NCBI GenBank assembly: GCA_944364445.1
Contig: CALVWC010000005.1
Span: 1 to 42,610, forward strand
Direction: 5' to 3'
Length of the DNA: 42,610 nucleotides
Origin: an uncultured Clostridia bacterium
GTDB taxonomy: Bacteria; Bacillota; Clostridia; Christensenellales; UBA1242
Position numbers and translations under genes: made by a program. Positions 23,201 through 30,173 of the stretch are shown here, in pieces. The notes beneath the pieces were generated by a model that saw nothing but the letters and a program-made list of their open reading frames with translations, was not told where the DNA came from and made no database searches. Position 1 is the stretch's first letter. Each line of letters opens with the position of its first letter.

Positions 23201-24282
23201 TGGTCTAGGTTGGTGTATTCTTCAGTGAGGTTATACCACGCTTCGCCAGACTTTAAGTAATAACTTCCAGAAGAGCCTGTTTCGTTTGGTTTATAAACAA
23301 TGTTTGAGGTGAAGTATTCTGCAGTGTCATTAAATGTGAATTGAACTTGAGTTGGCTCAGCATAGTAGGTTGTGCCGTTTTCAGCTCTTATCAAAATGTA
23401 ATCATCATACTTTTCGTATTCAGTCACAGTGATATCTTCGGTTAATGTTTCACTGTCTTCAGTTTCAGGGTTGGTGATGATGCTTGAGCCAGATTTTAAT
23501 GTTAAAGAGGTAATATTTTCGGTGCTAACATAAATTGGTGTGTTCACAGCGTTAAATTCTCGCATAAAACCGACATATTCGCCGTCGAAGTAAAAAACTT
23601 TTTCTGCTGTCACTTCGCTGTTAAAATTACCTTCCTTAATAAGTTCCTTGTGAGCGTAGCGTGTGCGACTATTATAAGTCATTTGCAAATAGTCACCAAA
23701 ACTTGTGCTGTTGAAGTTTGCTCTTGTGATGGAAACATCGCTGGAAACATTACCTCTTTGAGTGTAGGTTTCCTTTGTTTCATAGTTTGTGTCACTTTTA
23801 ACTGAAACTTGGAAAGTGTAGTAAGAATTTGCCTCTAAGGTGACAGAGTTTGATGCAAAACCTTCTCGTGTTGTTCTTGTGCTGACATTTGCGGTTTTAG
23901 AGTTGATCATTAAAATTTGATTGTCGCCAGTTTCGGAATTGGGAAGGCTGGTGCCTGGGTTCACAGAAAGATAGAAAGAGTTTTTCTTATAGTTATCAAA
24001 CCTAGAACCAACATTAATAATTCCAGCAGTTGAACTGTTGTCGTCAACTTGTTTCGACCAGCCCGATGGATTTGTGCTTATGGAAGTGATGTTACTACTA
24101 TTAAAGTTGTTATTAGTTAAAGAAACAGACTCCATATATTTATTATAATAATAGGTTGTGGAAGACTCAGCCGAAGCAAGACTTTCAAGGTAAGTGCCAA
24201 GCACACCTGTGACAACAATAGGCATCAAAAGTGCCAAAACGATAAGACAAATTTTTGTGTTAAGTAATCTTAATTTTTTCAT
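20263..24282 (-). CDS. Giant single-pass surface protein with carbohydrate-binding-like modules and a cytoplasmic coiled coil
   Basis: A 1339-residue protein. The N-terminus (MKKLRLLNTKICLIVLALLM) is a signal peptide. The extracellular part holds about four beta-sandwich units resembling CBM4/9-type modules. Each ends in a strand of the type FFDDVQVQ (about residue 429), VFDDIKVE (676), YFDNFSLV (892) or VYDFNFTE (1092), and each begins with phrases such as NNFNSSNIT or GHFNITENT and a GGxxN segment. A Asp/Thr-rich linker precedes one transmembrane helix at about 1162-1187. After it come a basic stop-transfer and about 140 residues of heptad-like Lys/Glu coiled coil ending in a Lys-rich tail. 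The topology is outside sugar-binding, inside filament- or partner-binding; this is inferred. No enzymatic domain was recognised. Confidence 0.75.
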   Translation of the reverse strand: MKKLRLLNTKICLIVLALLMPIVVTGVLGTYLESLASAESSTTYYYNKYMESVSLTNNNFNSSNITSISTNPSGWSKQVDDNSSTAGIINVGSRFDNYKKNSFYLSVNPGTSLPNSETGDNQILMINSKTANVSTRTTREGFASNSVTLEANSYYTFQVSVKSDTNYETKETYTQRGNVSSDVSITRANFNSTSFGDYLQMTYNSRTRYAHKELIKEGNFNSEVTAEKVFYFDGEYVGFMREFNAVNTPIYVSTENITSLTLKSGSSIITNPETEDSETLTEDITVTEYEKYDDYILIRAENGTTYYAEPTQVQFTFNDTAEYFTSNIVYKPNETGSSGSYYLKSGEAWYNLTEEYTNLDQFGTASIYVKGLTNSDGEEVDLSFEKVLTKNWTTFFFFIETGSSEQTVNLELWLGGDHYGMDSTGVVFFDDVQVQKYSENYFFSTYLDYKDNMFYTQNEEPQSAVKFISFNEDDSIAMPSENNFDFENTLDVTALNGWKKSGNGNARIISLNSKEGFEKVTGHDFTGSNLHVDAKIDDDGTLTIKENNQALVLWTDNDYVEATSKDVEIKMHGYYKISVYYKISSLDEGNVYLNIRENDRVIEENNLTTSEENETYGYALASGSATATENAENDFENNYNVLSIYVKGSDFYNSYVNIALGLGSESENATGCVVFDDIKVENATYEEFSNADNQVTLHETESSATITNGHFNITENTTNSYPLAPSGWTIESDGGLNFGGVINTKASEYELYKQEYLDNLEKGEENPYLWASFANPLSPSNSSEYSNNILMLSNYNSSAQTLTSSTFTMEANSFYKLSFNFKTMSIEPTQFAKFNVRIYNEDDVLLFEGKNVSSSVWEEYEIYFETFAGAENVYIEIEFGNDENAQVGFAYFDNFSLVSSDTDEYSNINETNLIHRVDMTDYYLNLPTNNISNNLKDFSSSAYETAGYSEEGVGGIVNSSFFETDYTKFKLSEDEEEQNVFLLSNRTPTSNYTINSLFTFDLTSGNYYTITFKLKTNFDYVSTDTNNEFKPEEHTYGATIGLSGFDYMSGLVSNEEYTEYTLHIHATEDTSSTLHIALVSDSASTTGTMVVYDFNFTEISSDEDNASRDYDSAVELMEGNEYDVNADHVFATETPADEESDDTTDDSTSDDTDDATTNNDDFTWLILISTLITALAIVIAVVGYFTRKIKIQKVETKRQETYDRKGSIHHDTIRKEAEEERAKQASELENNIQKFENELASLEKEHKEKVVALRKEENKEVSKSTEKEFKLFAQKRAVITEKIDILKHQLENVNSPEYLLSLERKKYLEHDAKEKQLNKTKKKKAEKSEETTSEKKSKK

Positions 24283-24374
24283 AAACCACCCGTAGTTAGA
24301 ATTTAACTATAACATTATAATACATATAAACAAAAAAATCAAATATTTTCTTAAAATTTATCAATAATATTACT

Positions 24375-24791
24375 ATGATGTCGAAAAATTTGGAAAAAAG
24401 AGAGCAATTTTTAATGGCAAAAGAGGATAAATTGACGGGTAAAGAGCAATTTATTTTAATCTTGTGTGGCGTCATCATCGGCTTTATCAATGGCTTTTTC
24501 GGCGGTGGCGGAGGAATGATTTGCGTTCCTTTACTTGAAAATGTGCTTCATTTAAATAACAAATATTCTCATGCGACAGCAATCGCGGTTATTTTTCCAA
24601 TTTCTTTCGTTAGCGCCATAATCTACATTTTTTCTGGCACATTGCAAACAATTCCTTTTGTGACAGTTGGCTCTGGCGTTGTGCTTGGCGGGATAATCGG
24701 CTCGTATTTCCTTAAAATTCTTCCATCAAAGGTCGTTCGCATAATCTTTGCCATCATCATGCTTTTAGGCGGAATTAGGCTTCTTTTTTAG
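24375..24791 (+). CDS. TauE/SafE-family (TSUP) half transporter A
   Basis: A 138-residue membrane protein with four hydrophobic helices after a short charged N-terminus. The family signature GFINGFFGGGGGMICVPLL is at the start of helix 1, followed by YSHATAIAVIFPISFVSA. Full-length TSUP anion exporters carry two such halves; this has one. The second half is the next gene. The first ATG (24375) and the one beside it (24378) are both possible; there is no ribosome site, and TAATAT lies just upstream. Substrate (sulfite, sulfoacetate or other anion) cannot be told. Confidence 0.8.
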   Translation: MMSKNLEKREQFLMAKEDKLTGKEQFILILCGVIIGFINGFFGGGGGMICVPLLENVLHLNNKYSHATAIAVIFPISFVSAIIYIFSGTLQTIPFVTVGSGVVLGGIIGSYFLKILPSKVVRIIFAIIMLLGGIRLLF

Positions 24792-24799
24792 GAGGAAAA

Positions 24800-25198
24800 A
24801 TGATTTATGTTATCTATGTGCTTGTTGGCATAATTTCTGGCATATTTGGCGGACTTGGCATGGGAGGTGGAACTCTTTTAATTCCAATTCTCACAATTTT
24901 TCTAGGCTTTGACCAAAAGTTAAGCCAAGGCATCAATCTTTTAAGTTTTCTTGTTATGGCAATTTTTTCGCTTATCATTCACTACAAAAACGGCTACATC
25001 GCCACAAAGCACCTTTTTTGGATAATTATTCCAGCAGTGATTTCTTCCGTGCTTGGCGCTTTTGCCATGACGCTTATCCCTTCCAAAATTTTAAAGATGA
25101 TTTTTGGGGCGTTTCTTTGCGTGCTTGCGGTTATTGAATTTATCAAGGTGTTTAAGAAGGATAAAAGCAAGAAGAATGAGAAAATCGCCAAAAAATAG
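24800..25198 (+). CDS. TauE/SafE-family (TSUP) half transporter B
   Basis: A 132-residue membrane protein with four helices. It starts GIISGIFGGLGMGGGTLLIP, again the TSUP signature. It begins 8 bases after half A with AGGAGG upstream, so the two are expressed together and probably form a heterodimer equivalent to one two-repeat transporter. The C-terminus is basic (KKDKSKKNEKIAKK), which places it inside. Confidence 0.82.
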   Translation: MIYVIYVLVGIISGIFGGLGMGGGTLLIPILTIFLGFDQKLSQGINLLSFLVMAIFSLIIHYKNGYIATKHLFWIIIPAVISSVLGAFAMTLIPSKILKMIFGAFLCVLAVIEFIKVFKKDKSKKNEKIAKK

Positions 25199-25227
25199 TT
25201 TACAAAATTTGTTTTTTATGCTATATT
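25199..25227 (+). promoter_or_regulatory. Promoter of the ferredoxin operon
   Basis: TTTACA (25199-25204), 17 bases, extended -10 TGC-TATATT (25222-25227), upstream of AGGAGG and the ferredoxin ATG. Confidence 0.65.
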
Positions 25228-25256
25228 TATCATAAGTTTTTGCATAGGAGGCAGAT

Positions 25257-25427
25257 ATGGTTGATAAACAAAAGTGTATTGGATGCGGAACTTGCGTGGC
25301 TATTTGCCCAGTTGGCGCAATTTCTTTCGACACCGACGGCAAAGCACAAATTGACAAGGCTAAGTGTATTCACTGCGGTGCTTGCCAATCAAGTTGTCCA
25401 GTAAGCGCCATTGATTTAAACAAGTAA
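25257..25427 (+). CDS. 2[4Fe-4S] ferredoxin (56 aa)
   Basis: A small clostridial-type electron carrier of 56 residues. Two cluster motifs are present: CIGCGTCVAICPVGAI and CIHCGACQSSCPVSAI, each C-x2-C-x2-C-x3-CP. The ribosome site AGGAGG is 7 bases from the ATG. The Ppx-like gene starts 14 bases after the stop with its own ribosome site, so co-transcription is likely. There is no obvious redox partner in the window. Confidence 0.95.
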   Translation: MVDKQKCIGCGTCVAICPVGAISFDTDGKAQIDKAKCIHCGACQSSCPVSAIDLNK

Positions 25428-25441
25428 TCACAAGGAGATTT

Positions 25442-26923
25442 ATGGAAAATATAGCATTCATTCAACTAACTGAAAGAAAAATTGAACTTAAAATCATTCA
25501 AACAAGGGCGGGACGCTATCGCATTTTAGAGGAAGTTATCAATCAATACGATTTGACGGACGACTTAACAAAAGAATGTTTGTTCACGCCAAAAACAAGA
25601 CAGGATATTTTGAAAATATTGAATATTTATAGATATACCATTGAAACATATAATGTCAGCAAAATGGTGGCGTTTGCTTCAAACATCATTGTGAAGGCAA
25701 GGAACTATCGCGGACTTTTGGATGAAATTTACACGCACACTGGCATGAATTTCATTTTAACCAATGATGAAGAAGAAGTTAAAGATGTCTATCAAGCACT
25801 CATTTCAAAAATCGACGTTTCAAAGGGTGCAGGCGTTTATATTGCTGGCTATCGCACTTATGTTTTCAAGTTCAACAGGCGCAGTGTTAACGATTTTTGT
25901 GTTGTGCCATATGGATATATAAACTTAACAGAAAACTTCTCTTCAAAAGCGGAAAGGATTTCTGCCGTTAAAAAGGAACTTAGAGATTGCCAGATTATCA
26001 AAACTTTCGACGAGGAAATTTTGGTTGGTGCGGGCGTGCCATATATTGACATTTCTCGCGTTGCCAAGAAACTTTCAAGAAATGCCGTTGAAATCGACAA
26101 TAACTACGAATTAAATAAAGATAGTTTCGAAAAAGTTGTTGCTTTTGTTAAAGACCTTGATGTTGAAAAGATAAACAAGATTAAAGGGTTAAGTTTTGAA
26201 GGAAGCGACAGTTTGCAAGGAGGTCTTGCAATTATTGAGGCTATGTTTGACCTTTTTAAAAATGACTACACAGTTGTGACCGATGCCAACAAAATGGAAG
26301 GAAAGATTATTGAAAATCTTGTGGGCGCGCCACTAGAGAGATATTCCGACCTTCTTTTAAACAGCCTAGATAGTTATTATGAGTTTAAAAAAGAGGGCTT
26401 GTCGATTAATGCAAATGTTTACAACATGGCAATTTTGCTTTTCAAGCAACTCAAAGTTGTTCACAAACTTTCAAGAGTTTATGCAAAACCTCTTAAAATC
26501 GCTTCATATATGTTCGACAGCGGTAAGTTTATCGACTTTAAAAACTATGAAAAGCATGGTTTTTATGCCATTTTAAATTCCAACATTGTTGGTGCATCGC
26601 AAAAGGATATTTTGATTGCAAGTTTTGCTTGTGCTTGTCAAAATATCGACAACTTCAACTTGCAAGAAATTTTGAAATTTAAGGATGTTTTAAATGACGA
26701 AGATGTTGATGCTATAAGGAAACTGGGTATTTTGGTTAAACTTGCAGTCAATTTAAACGCCTCTCGCAAAAATGTTATTTCCGACATTATTTGTGACATC
26801 TTAGGCGACTCAATCATCATGAAAACGGTGGTTAAAAGCGACCCTTCTTTTGAGATTATGCAAAGCATGAAATTGCAAGATGATTTTAAGAAAATCTTTA
26901 AGAAAAGTTTGCAAATTATTTAA
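25442..26923 (+). CDS. Ppx/GppA-like protein with degenerate phosphate-binding loop
   Basis: A 493-residue protein laid out like Ppx/GppA phosphatases. The actin-like N-terminal part has KMVAFASNIIVKARNYRGLL (compare ATSAVREA.N) and TGMNFILTNDEEEV (compare the E-E-E-A segment). The second actin-like lobe includes VPYGYINLTENF (compare plGxxxLtE). A helical HD-type C-terminal half starts near residue 300. The catalytic loop that normally reads DIGGGSTE is replaced near residue 130 by GVYIAGYRTYVF, without the Asp or the glycine run. Polyphosphate/pppGpp hydrolysis is therefore doubtful; a binding or regulatory role is more likely. AAGGAG precedes the ATG. Confidence 0.7.
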   Translation: MENIAFIQLTERKIELKIIQTRAGRYRILEEVINQYDLTDDLTKECLFTPKTRQDILKILNIYRYTIETYNVSKMVAFASNIIVKARNYRGLLDEIYTHTGMNFILTNDEEEVKDVYQALISKIDVSKGAGVYIAGYRTYVFKFNRRSVNDFCVVPYGYINLTENFSSKAERISAVKKELRDCQIIKTFDEEILVGAGVPYIDISRVAKKLSRNAVEIDNNYELNKDSFEKVVAFVKDLDVEKINKIKGLSFEGSDSLQGGLAIIEAMFDLFKNDYTVVTDANKMEGKIIENLVGAPLERYSDLLLNSLDSYYEFKKEGLSINANVYNMAILLFKQLKVVHKLSRVYAKPLKIASYMFDSGKFIDFKNYEKHGFYAILNSNIVGASQKDILIASFACACQNIDNFNLQEILKFKDVLNDEDVDAIRKLGILVKLAVNLNASRKNVISDIICDILGDSIIMKTVVKSDPSFEIMQSMKLQDDFKKIFKKSLQII

Positions 26924-27003
26924 CTTATAAATATCATAAAATTAAGCATACTATTAACAAATTTTTGATTTTTGTTGTAAATAAAAACTTTTTAAGGAAT
27001 TGT

Positions 27004-28140
27004 ATGGAGAAGAAGGGTGGAGTTTGGAAAATTTTACTTATTATTGGCATAGTAATATTCTCACTATTACTATGCTATTTTTCCGTTGTGCTTTATTTTT
27101 ATCTAACAAAAACAAACGATATTTCTTCAAAACTTTCGCTTTTCAATCTATTTTCCGATGAACAAGTGGGTGAAATGTATCAAAAAGCCTCTTATGAAAT
27201 CAAAAATGGCGACACATATTATGGCGTTAATGTGAACGAAAATGGATATCTTTTAACTGTTGCGCATAATGTGGACGAAGATGAGGGATTTCTTGCATAC
27301 AGCAAAAATGGAGCGGTGTTTAACGGCAAACTTGTGTTCTTAGATGATAACTATAATCTTGCAGTTATTAAACTTTATGATTTGCAAGACAGCGAAAAAG
27401 TGCTTAGTTTGCCATATGTTAGGCTGGGCGGACTTTCTTTTCTAAGTTCCTCATATATCTCACTTGGCAAAACGGCCGATGAAGAAATTTCCACTGCAAA
27501 AAATGTTGATTACACCTATCAAGCGATAAGTTTAACCACTCAGCACGACGGCATTGATGTTGTTGACAGCATTTACACAAACGCCATTATGTTTGAAAGT
27601 GAAAATAATTCATATGGACTTTTTGATAAACGAGGAAACTTGGTCGGTTTAACATATGCCTATGCTGACACTTCAAAAGGAAGAGAATATTTTGCAATTC
27701 CTGTTGATTTATTTGACAACACATTAAATAAAATTGTATCCTTGAATGGAGAAAGGTTGGAAAATTCACTTGTCGACAACTTGCATGGCTATGATATGTT
27801 TGAGTTTGAACAATATCTTTCCTATCCAATTTCCGTGAGTTCAAGCAATACTCAAATTTTCTATGACGGCGTTTGGCAGGTTGTGGATGAAAATGTTTAT
27901 TCTTACTATGCTTCTGGCTTGGATGGTTTCTATCTCACAGAAAATTTTTCCTATGGCGAAACGCTAATTTCAGAAGGAAGCATGATTCAAAGTGTGACAT
28001 ATCAAAACATTTCATATCAAATCACTGTTAGGCTTGACTTAGTTGATTTGTTGTATCAAATAAACGCTGGCGAAACTTTGTCAATAACCTACACTAATAT
28101 GCAAACAGGAGAGCAGACAGAGACACAAATTTTAGTTTAA
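27004..28140 (+). CDS. Membrane-anchored trypsin/HtrA-like protein, catalytic triad incomplete
   Basis: A 378-residue protein. Start at the ATG after AAGGA (an earlier in-frame start lacks one). One transmembrane helix (about residues 9-36) anchors an extracellular region shaped like an HtrA/DegP protease. The histidine motif TVAHNV (His88) is present. Where the family has its Asp (xDLAVxK) the sequence is NYNLAVIK, with Asn118. Where GNSGG is expected it reads NNSYG (Ser203) inside TNAIMFES...GNLVGL. Proteolysis is therefore uncertain. From about residue 250 the sequence is unique (SSNTQIFYDGVWQVVDENV) and ends with a PDZ-like stretch (INAGETLSITYTNMQTG). It lies 11 bases before the MreB-like gene. 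Confidence 0.65.
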   Translation: MEKKGGVWKILLIIGIVIFSLLLCYFSVVLYFYLTKTNDISSKLSLFNLFSDEQVGEMYQKASYEIKNGDTYYGVNVNENGYLLTVAHNVDEDEGFLAYSKNGAVFNGKLVFLDDNYNLAVIKLYDLQDSEKVLSLPYVRLGGLSFLSSSYISLGKTADEEISTAKNVDYTYQAISLTTQHDGIDVVDSIYTNAIMFESENNSYGLFDKRGNLVGLTYAYADTSKGREYFAIPVDLFDNTLNKIVSLNGERLENSLVDNLHGYDMFEFEQYLSYPISVSSSNTQIFYDGVWQVVDENVYSYYASGLDGFYLTENFSYGETLISEGSMIQSVTYQNISYQITVRLDLVDLLYQINAGETLSITYTNMQTGEQTETQILV

Positions 28141-28151
28141 AAGAGGTGTGT

Positions 28152-29153
28152 ATGAGAAAATATAAATACGCCATTGAAATGGGTGGAGGTTTCACAAATA
28201 TCTATGTGAAAGGGCAAGGTTTGGCACTTAAAGAACCTACCCTTGTTGCTGCCGAACCAACAGAAGAGGGATATAAGGTGATTGCTCTTGGTTTGGACGC
28301 AAAACGCTTAGTTGGTAAAACCAAGGATAATATTGAAATTTTCACGCCTTGCGTGTATGGTGAGCATAGCAATTATGAATACAGCGTGGTGCTTTTAAAA
28401 CATCTTCTTTCAAAAGTTGGCTTTAAGCCAACCGAGGATAATGTGCTTTTCTTAACTCCTTGCGGAATAACAGCACATGAAAAAGATAACATTTTAAGGG
28501 TTTGTGAGTCTGTTAATATGGGCTATGTCGATTTAGTTCCAGCAGTCATTTGCTCTTGCGTTGGCGAGGGAAGAAAGATTGACGGCTCAAATGTTCATAT
28601 GGTTGTTAACATCGGCGGAACATACACTGATATTGCTGTCATCAATATGTCAAACATCATGAAAGGCGCCACTCTCTCTGTTGGTGGAAAATCTATTGAT
28701 GCCTCCATTGTAAACTACCTTGCATATAAAGACGAACTCGTGATTGGACTTCCAACCGCGGAAATCCTTAAAAATGATGTGGGAAGTTTGTATGAAAACG
28801 ACACTCTTAACATGGAAGTGACGGGTGTTGACCTTAAAACGAAATCGCCAAAAACCGTGGTGATAAGTTCCTATGACCTATTGAACGCCATCGAGCCATT
28901 TTTCGCGGAAATTGTTAGAGCCATCGACACCACAATCAACACTTTGCCACCAGAGGTTGTGACTGACATCATTAACAATAAGATTTTGGTGTGCGGAGGC
29001 GTGGCAAAACTTCAAGGCTTGGAGCATTTCTTTAAAAAACATCTTAAATATCCAGTTCAAATTTCCGAGGACACTGACTATATCACAAGTTTGGGTGCGG
29101 GAAAACTCCTTTCCGACCAACCACTTCTTGAAAGCGTTTTAAAAAGATTGTAA
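28152..29153 (+). CDS. MreB-like actin-family protein with diverged phosphate motifs
   Basis: A 333-residue ASKHA-fold protein of MreB/Mbl length. Start at the ATG 5 bases after AAGAGG. The N-terminus aligns with MreB: YAIEMGGGFTNIYVKGQGL against DLGTANTLVYVKGKG, with Glu9 replacing the usual Asp. The second phosphate loop is VVNIGGTYTDIAVINM (Asn153 instead of Asp). The adenosine-side motif ILVCGGVAKLQGLEHFF is conserved. Canonical MreB has Asp at both phosphate positions, so ATP hydrolysis is probably impaired or absent. A terminator follows. Likely a specialised or structural MreB paralogue rather than the cell-shape MreB. Confidence 0.7.
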   Translation: MRKYKYAIEMGGGFTNIYVKGQGLALKEPTLVAAEPTEEGYKVIALGLDAKRLVGKTKDNIEIFTPCVYGEHSNYEYSVVLLKHLLSKVGFKPTEDNVLFLTPCGITAHEKDNILRVCESVNMGYVDLVPAVICSCVGEGRKIDGSNVHMVVNIGGTYTDIAVINMSNIMKGATLSVGGKSIDASIVNYLAYKDELVIGLPTAEILKNDVGSLYENDTLNMEVTGVDLKTKSPKTVVISSYDLLNAIEPFFAEIVRAIDTTINTLPPEVVTDIINNKILVCGGVAKLQGLEHFFKKHLKYPVQISEDTDYITSLGAGKLLSDQPLLESVLKRL

Positions 29154-29265
29154 TTCACAATTTTAACAAAAACTTAACAAAATCTTTAAAAATAAGCATA
29201 ATTTCGACATTAAAATTTCAATTTTTCTTTGAAAATAGAATTTCAAATCGAGTGTGATAAAACAA

Positions 29266-29315
29266 AAAATCCACTAAATTTGCGGTTGAAATTGCTAAAT
29301 TAGTGGATTTTATTT
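29266..29315. terminator. Bidirectional terminator between convergent genes
   Basis: AAAATCCACTAA / TTAGTGGATTTT stem with T-rich sequence on both sides. It separates the MreB-like gene from the minus-strand gene at 29331. Confidence 0.85.
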
Positions 29316-29330
29316 TATTATTCTTTAATT

Positions 29331-29666
29331 TTATCTTTCAAGTCTTTCAAGTTTTTCTTCTCTTTCTTCTTGTTTGCATGCAGAAATTAAACTTGTTTGA
29401 GCGTTAAGAAAATGGTCTTGCGCAGAACTTACCGCTCTCAAAATTGATGAAATTAAAGTGTGCACATTTTCAAAATCAACAGGTTCACCAATTTTGTTTT
29501 GCAGTGAAGCGAGTTTTGGAAAGCGCTTTTCGTCGACCTTTTCCTTTCCACTAAATAAATCTGCCAAACTAATTAATTCCTTTGCATAACCTTGTGCAAT
29601 TTTTAAATATTGAGCACCTCTTCTGGCGTCTTCAAACGCTTGTTTTCTTTTTTCTTCCACGGTCAT
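29331..29666 (-). CDS. Hypothetical helical protein (111 aa)
   Basis: A 111-residue protein without signal peptide or membrane helix. Start at the ATG 7 bases after GAGGAG; the frame continues 5 codons further upstream without a ribosome site. Predicted mainly alpha-helical and charged: TVEEKRKQAFEDARRGAQYL at the start, SILRAVSSAQDHFLNAQTSL in the middle, and a LERLER repeat at the end. It sits 24 bases behind a second helical gene with which it forms an operon. Family not recognised. Confidence 0.7.
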   Translation of the reverse strand: MTVEEKRKQAFEDARRGAQYLKIAQGYAKELISLADLFSGKEKVDEKRFPKLASLQNKIGEPVDFENVHTLISSILRAVSSAQDHFLNAQTSLISACKQEEREEKLERLER

Positions 29667-29690
29667 AATTTTTCTCCTCAATTTTTATAT

Positions 29691-30062
29691 TTATTTTCTG
29701 TCGTCTTTATCATCATTGCTTTTTTTATCGTTTTTGCCGTTATTTTTCTTTGCTTCTTTATCTAATTTGTTTAATTCATGTATTATATCAAATATTTCAG
29801 ATAATTTTTGCAAGTTCTTCTCAATTTTATTAGCAAGTTCTTTTATATCTTCCTTGCGGACTGGAACTTTAGGATGAGTTGGAAAATCGGTTATAAAAGT
29901 CTTTTCTCCCATTTCTCTTTCACGCGTAAGCTCCTTGCTTGGTCCATTTTCATAAATATCTTGTGCGATCCTTAATCTAACAAAATCCTCATCTATTGCC
30001 CTGGCTATTGCATTAGCTTTTTTAAGTAATTTTTCTATCAAATTTTCTGTTTTTTTATCCAT
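29691..30062 (-). CDS. Hypothetical charged helical protein (123 aa)
   Basis: A 123-residue protein. Start at the ATG preceded by AAAGGAGAATGAT; an in-frame upstream start is less well placed. It contains LIEKLLKKANAIARAIDEDF, then a proline-containing segment FPTHPKVPVRKEDI, a second helix KIEKNLQKLSEIFDIIHEL and a disordered Lys/Asn/Asp tail. It is transcribed first in a two-gene unit divergent from pcrA. Function unknown. Length and helix pattern recall small helical partner proteins, but no family could be named. Confidence 0.7.
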   Translation of the reverse strand: MDKKTENLIEKLLKKANAIARAIDEDFVRLRIAQDIYENGPSKELTREREMGEKTFITDFPTHPKVPVRKEDIKELANKIEKNLQKLSEIFDIIHELNKLDKEAKKNNGKNDKKSNDDKDDRK

Positions 30063-30137
30063 ATCATTCTCCTTTTGCAAATTCTATCATAACACAAGAA
30101 GAATGTCAATATCAAATCTGTATTTTTATTTAATCAT

Positions 30138-30167
30138 TTGCAAAAAATTTGGGTGGTGTGATAAAAT
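30138..30167 (+). promoter_or_regulatory. Promoter of pcrA-ligA (leaderless type)
   Basis: -35 TTGCAA (30138-30143), an 18-base spacer, extended -10 TGA-TAAAAT (30162-30167). The ATG at 30174 starts 6 bases after the -10, and no Shine-Dalgarno is present. Confidence 0.65.
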
Positions 30168-30173
30168 GAAATC

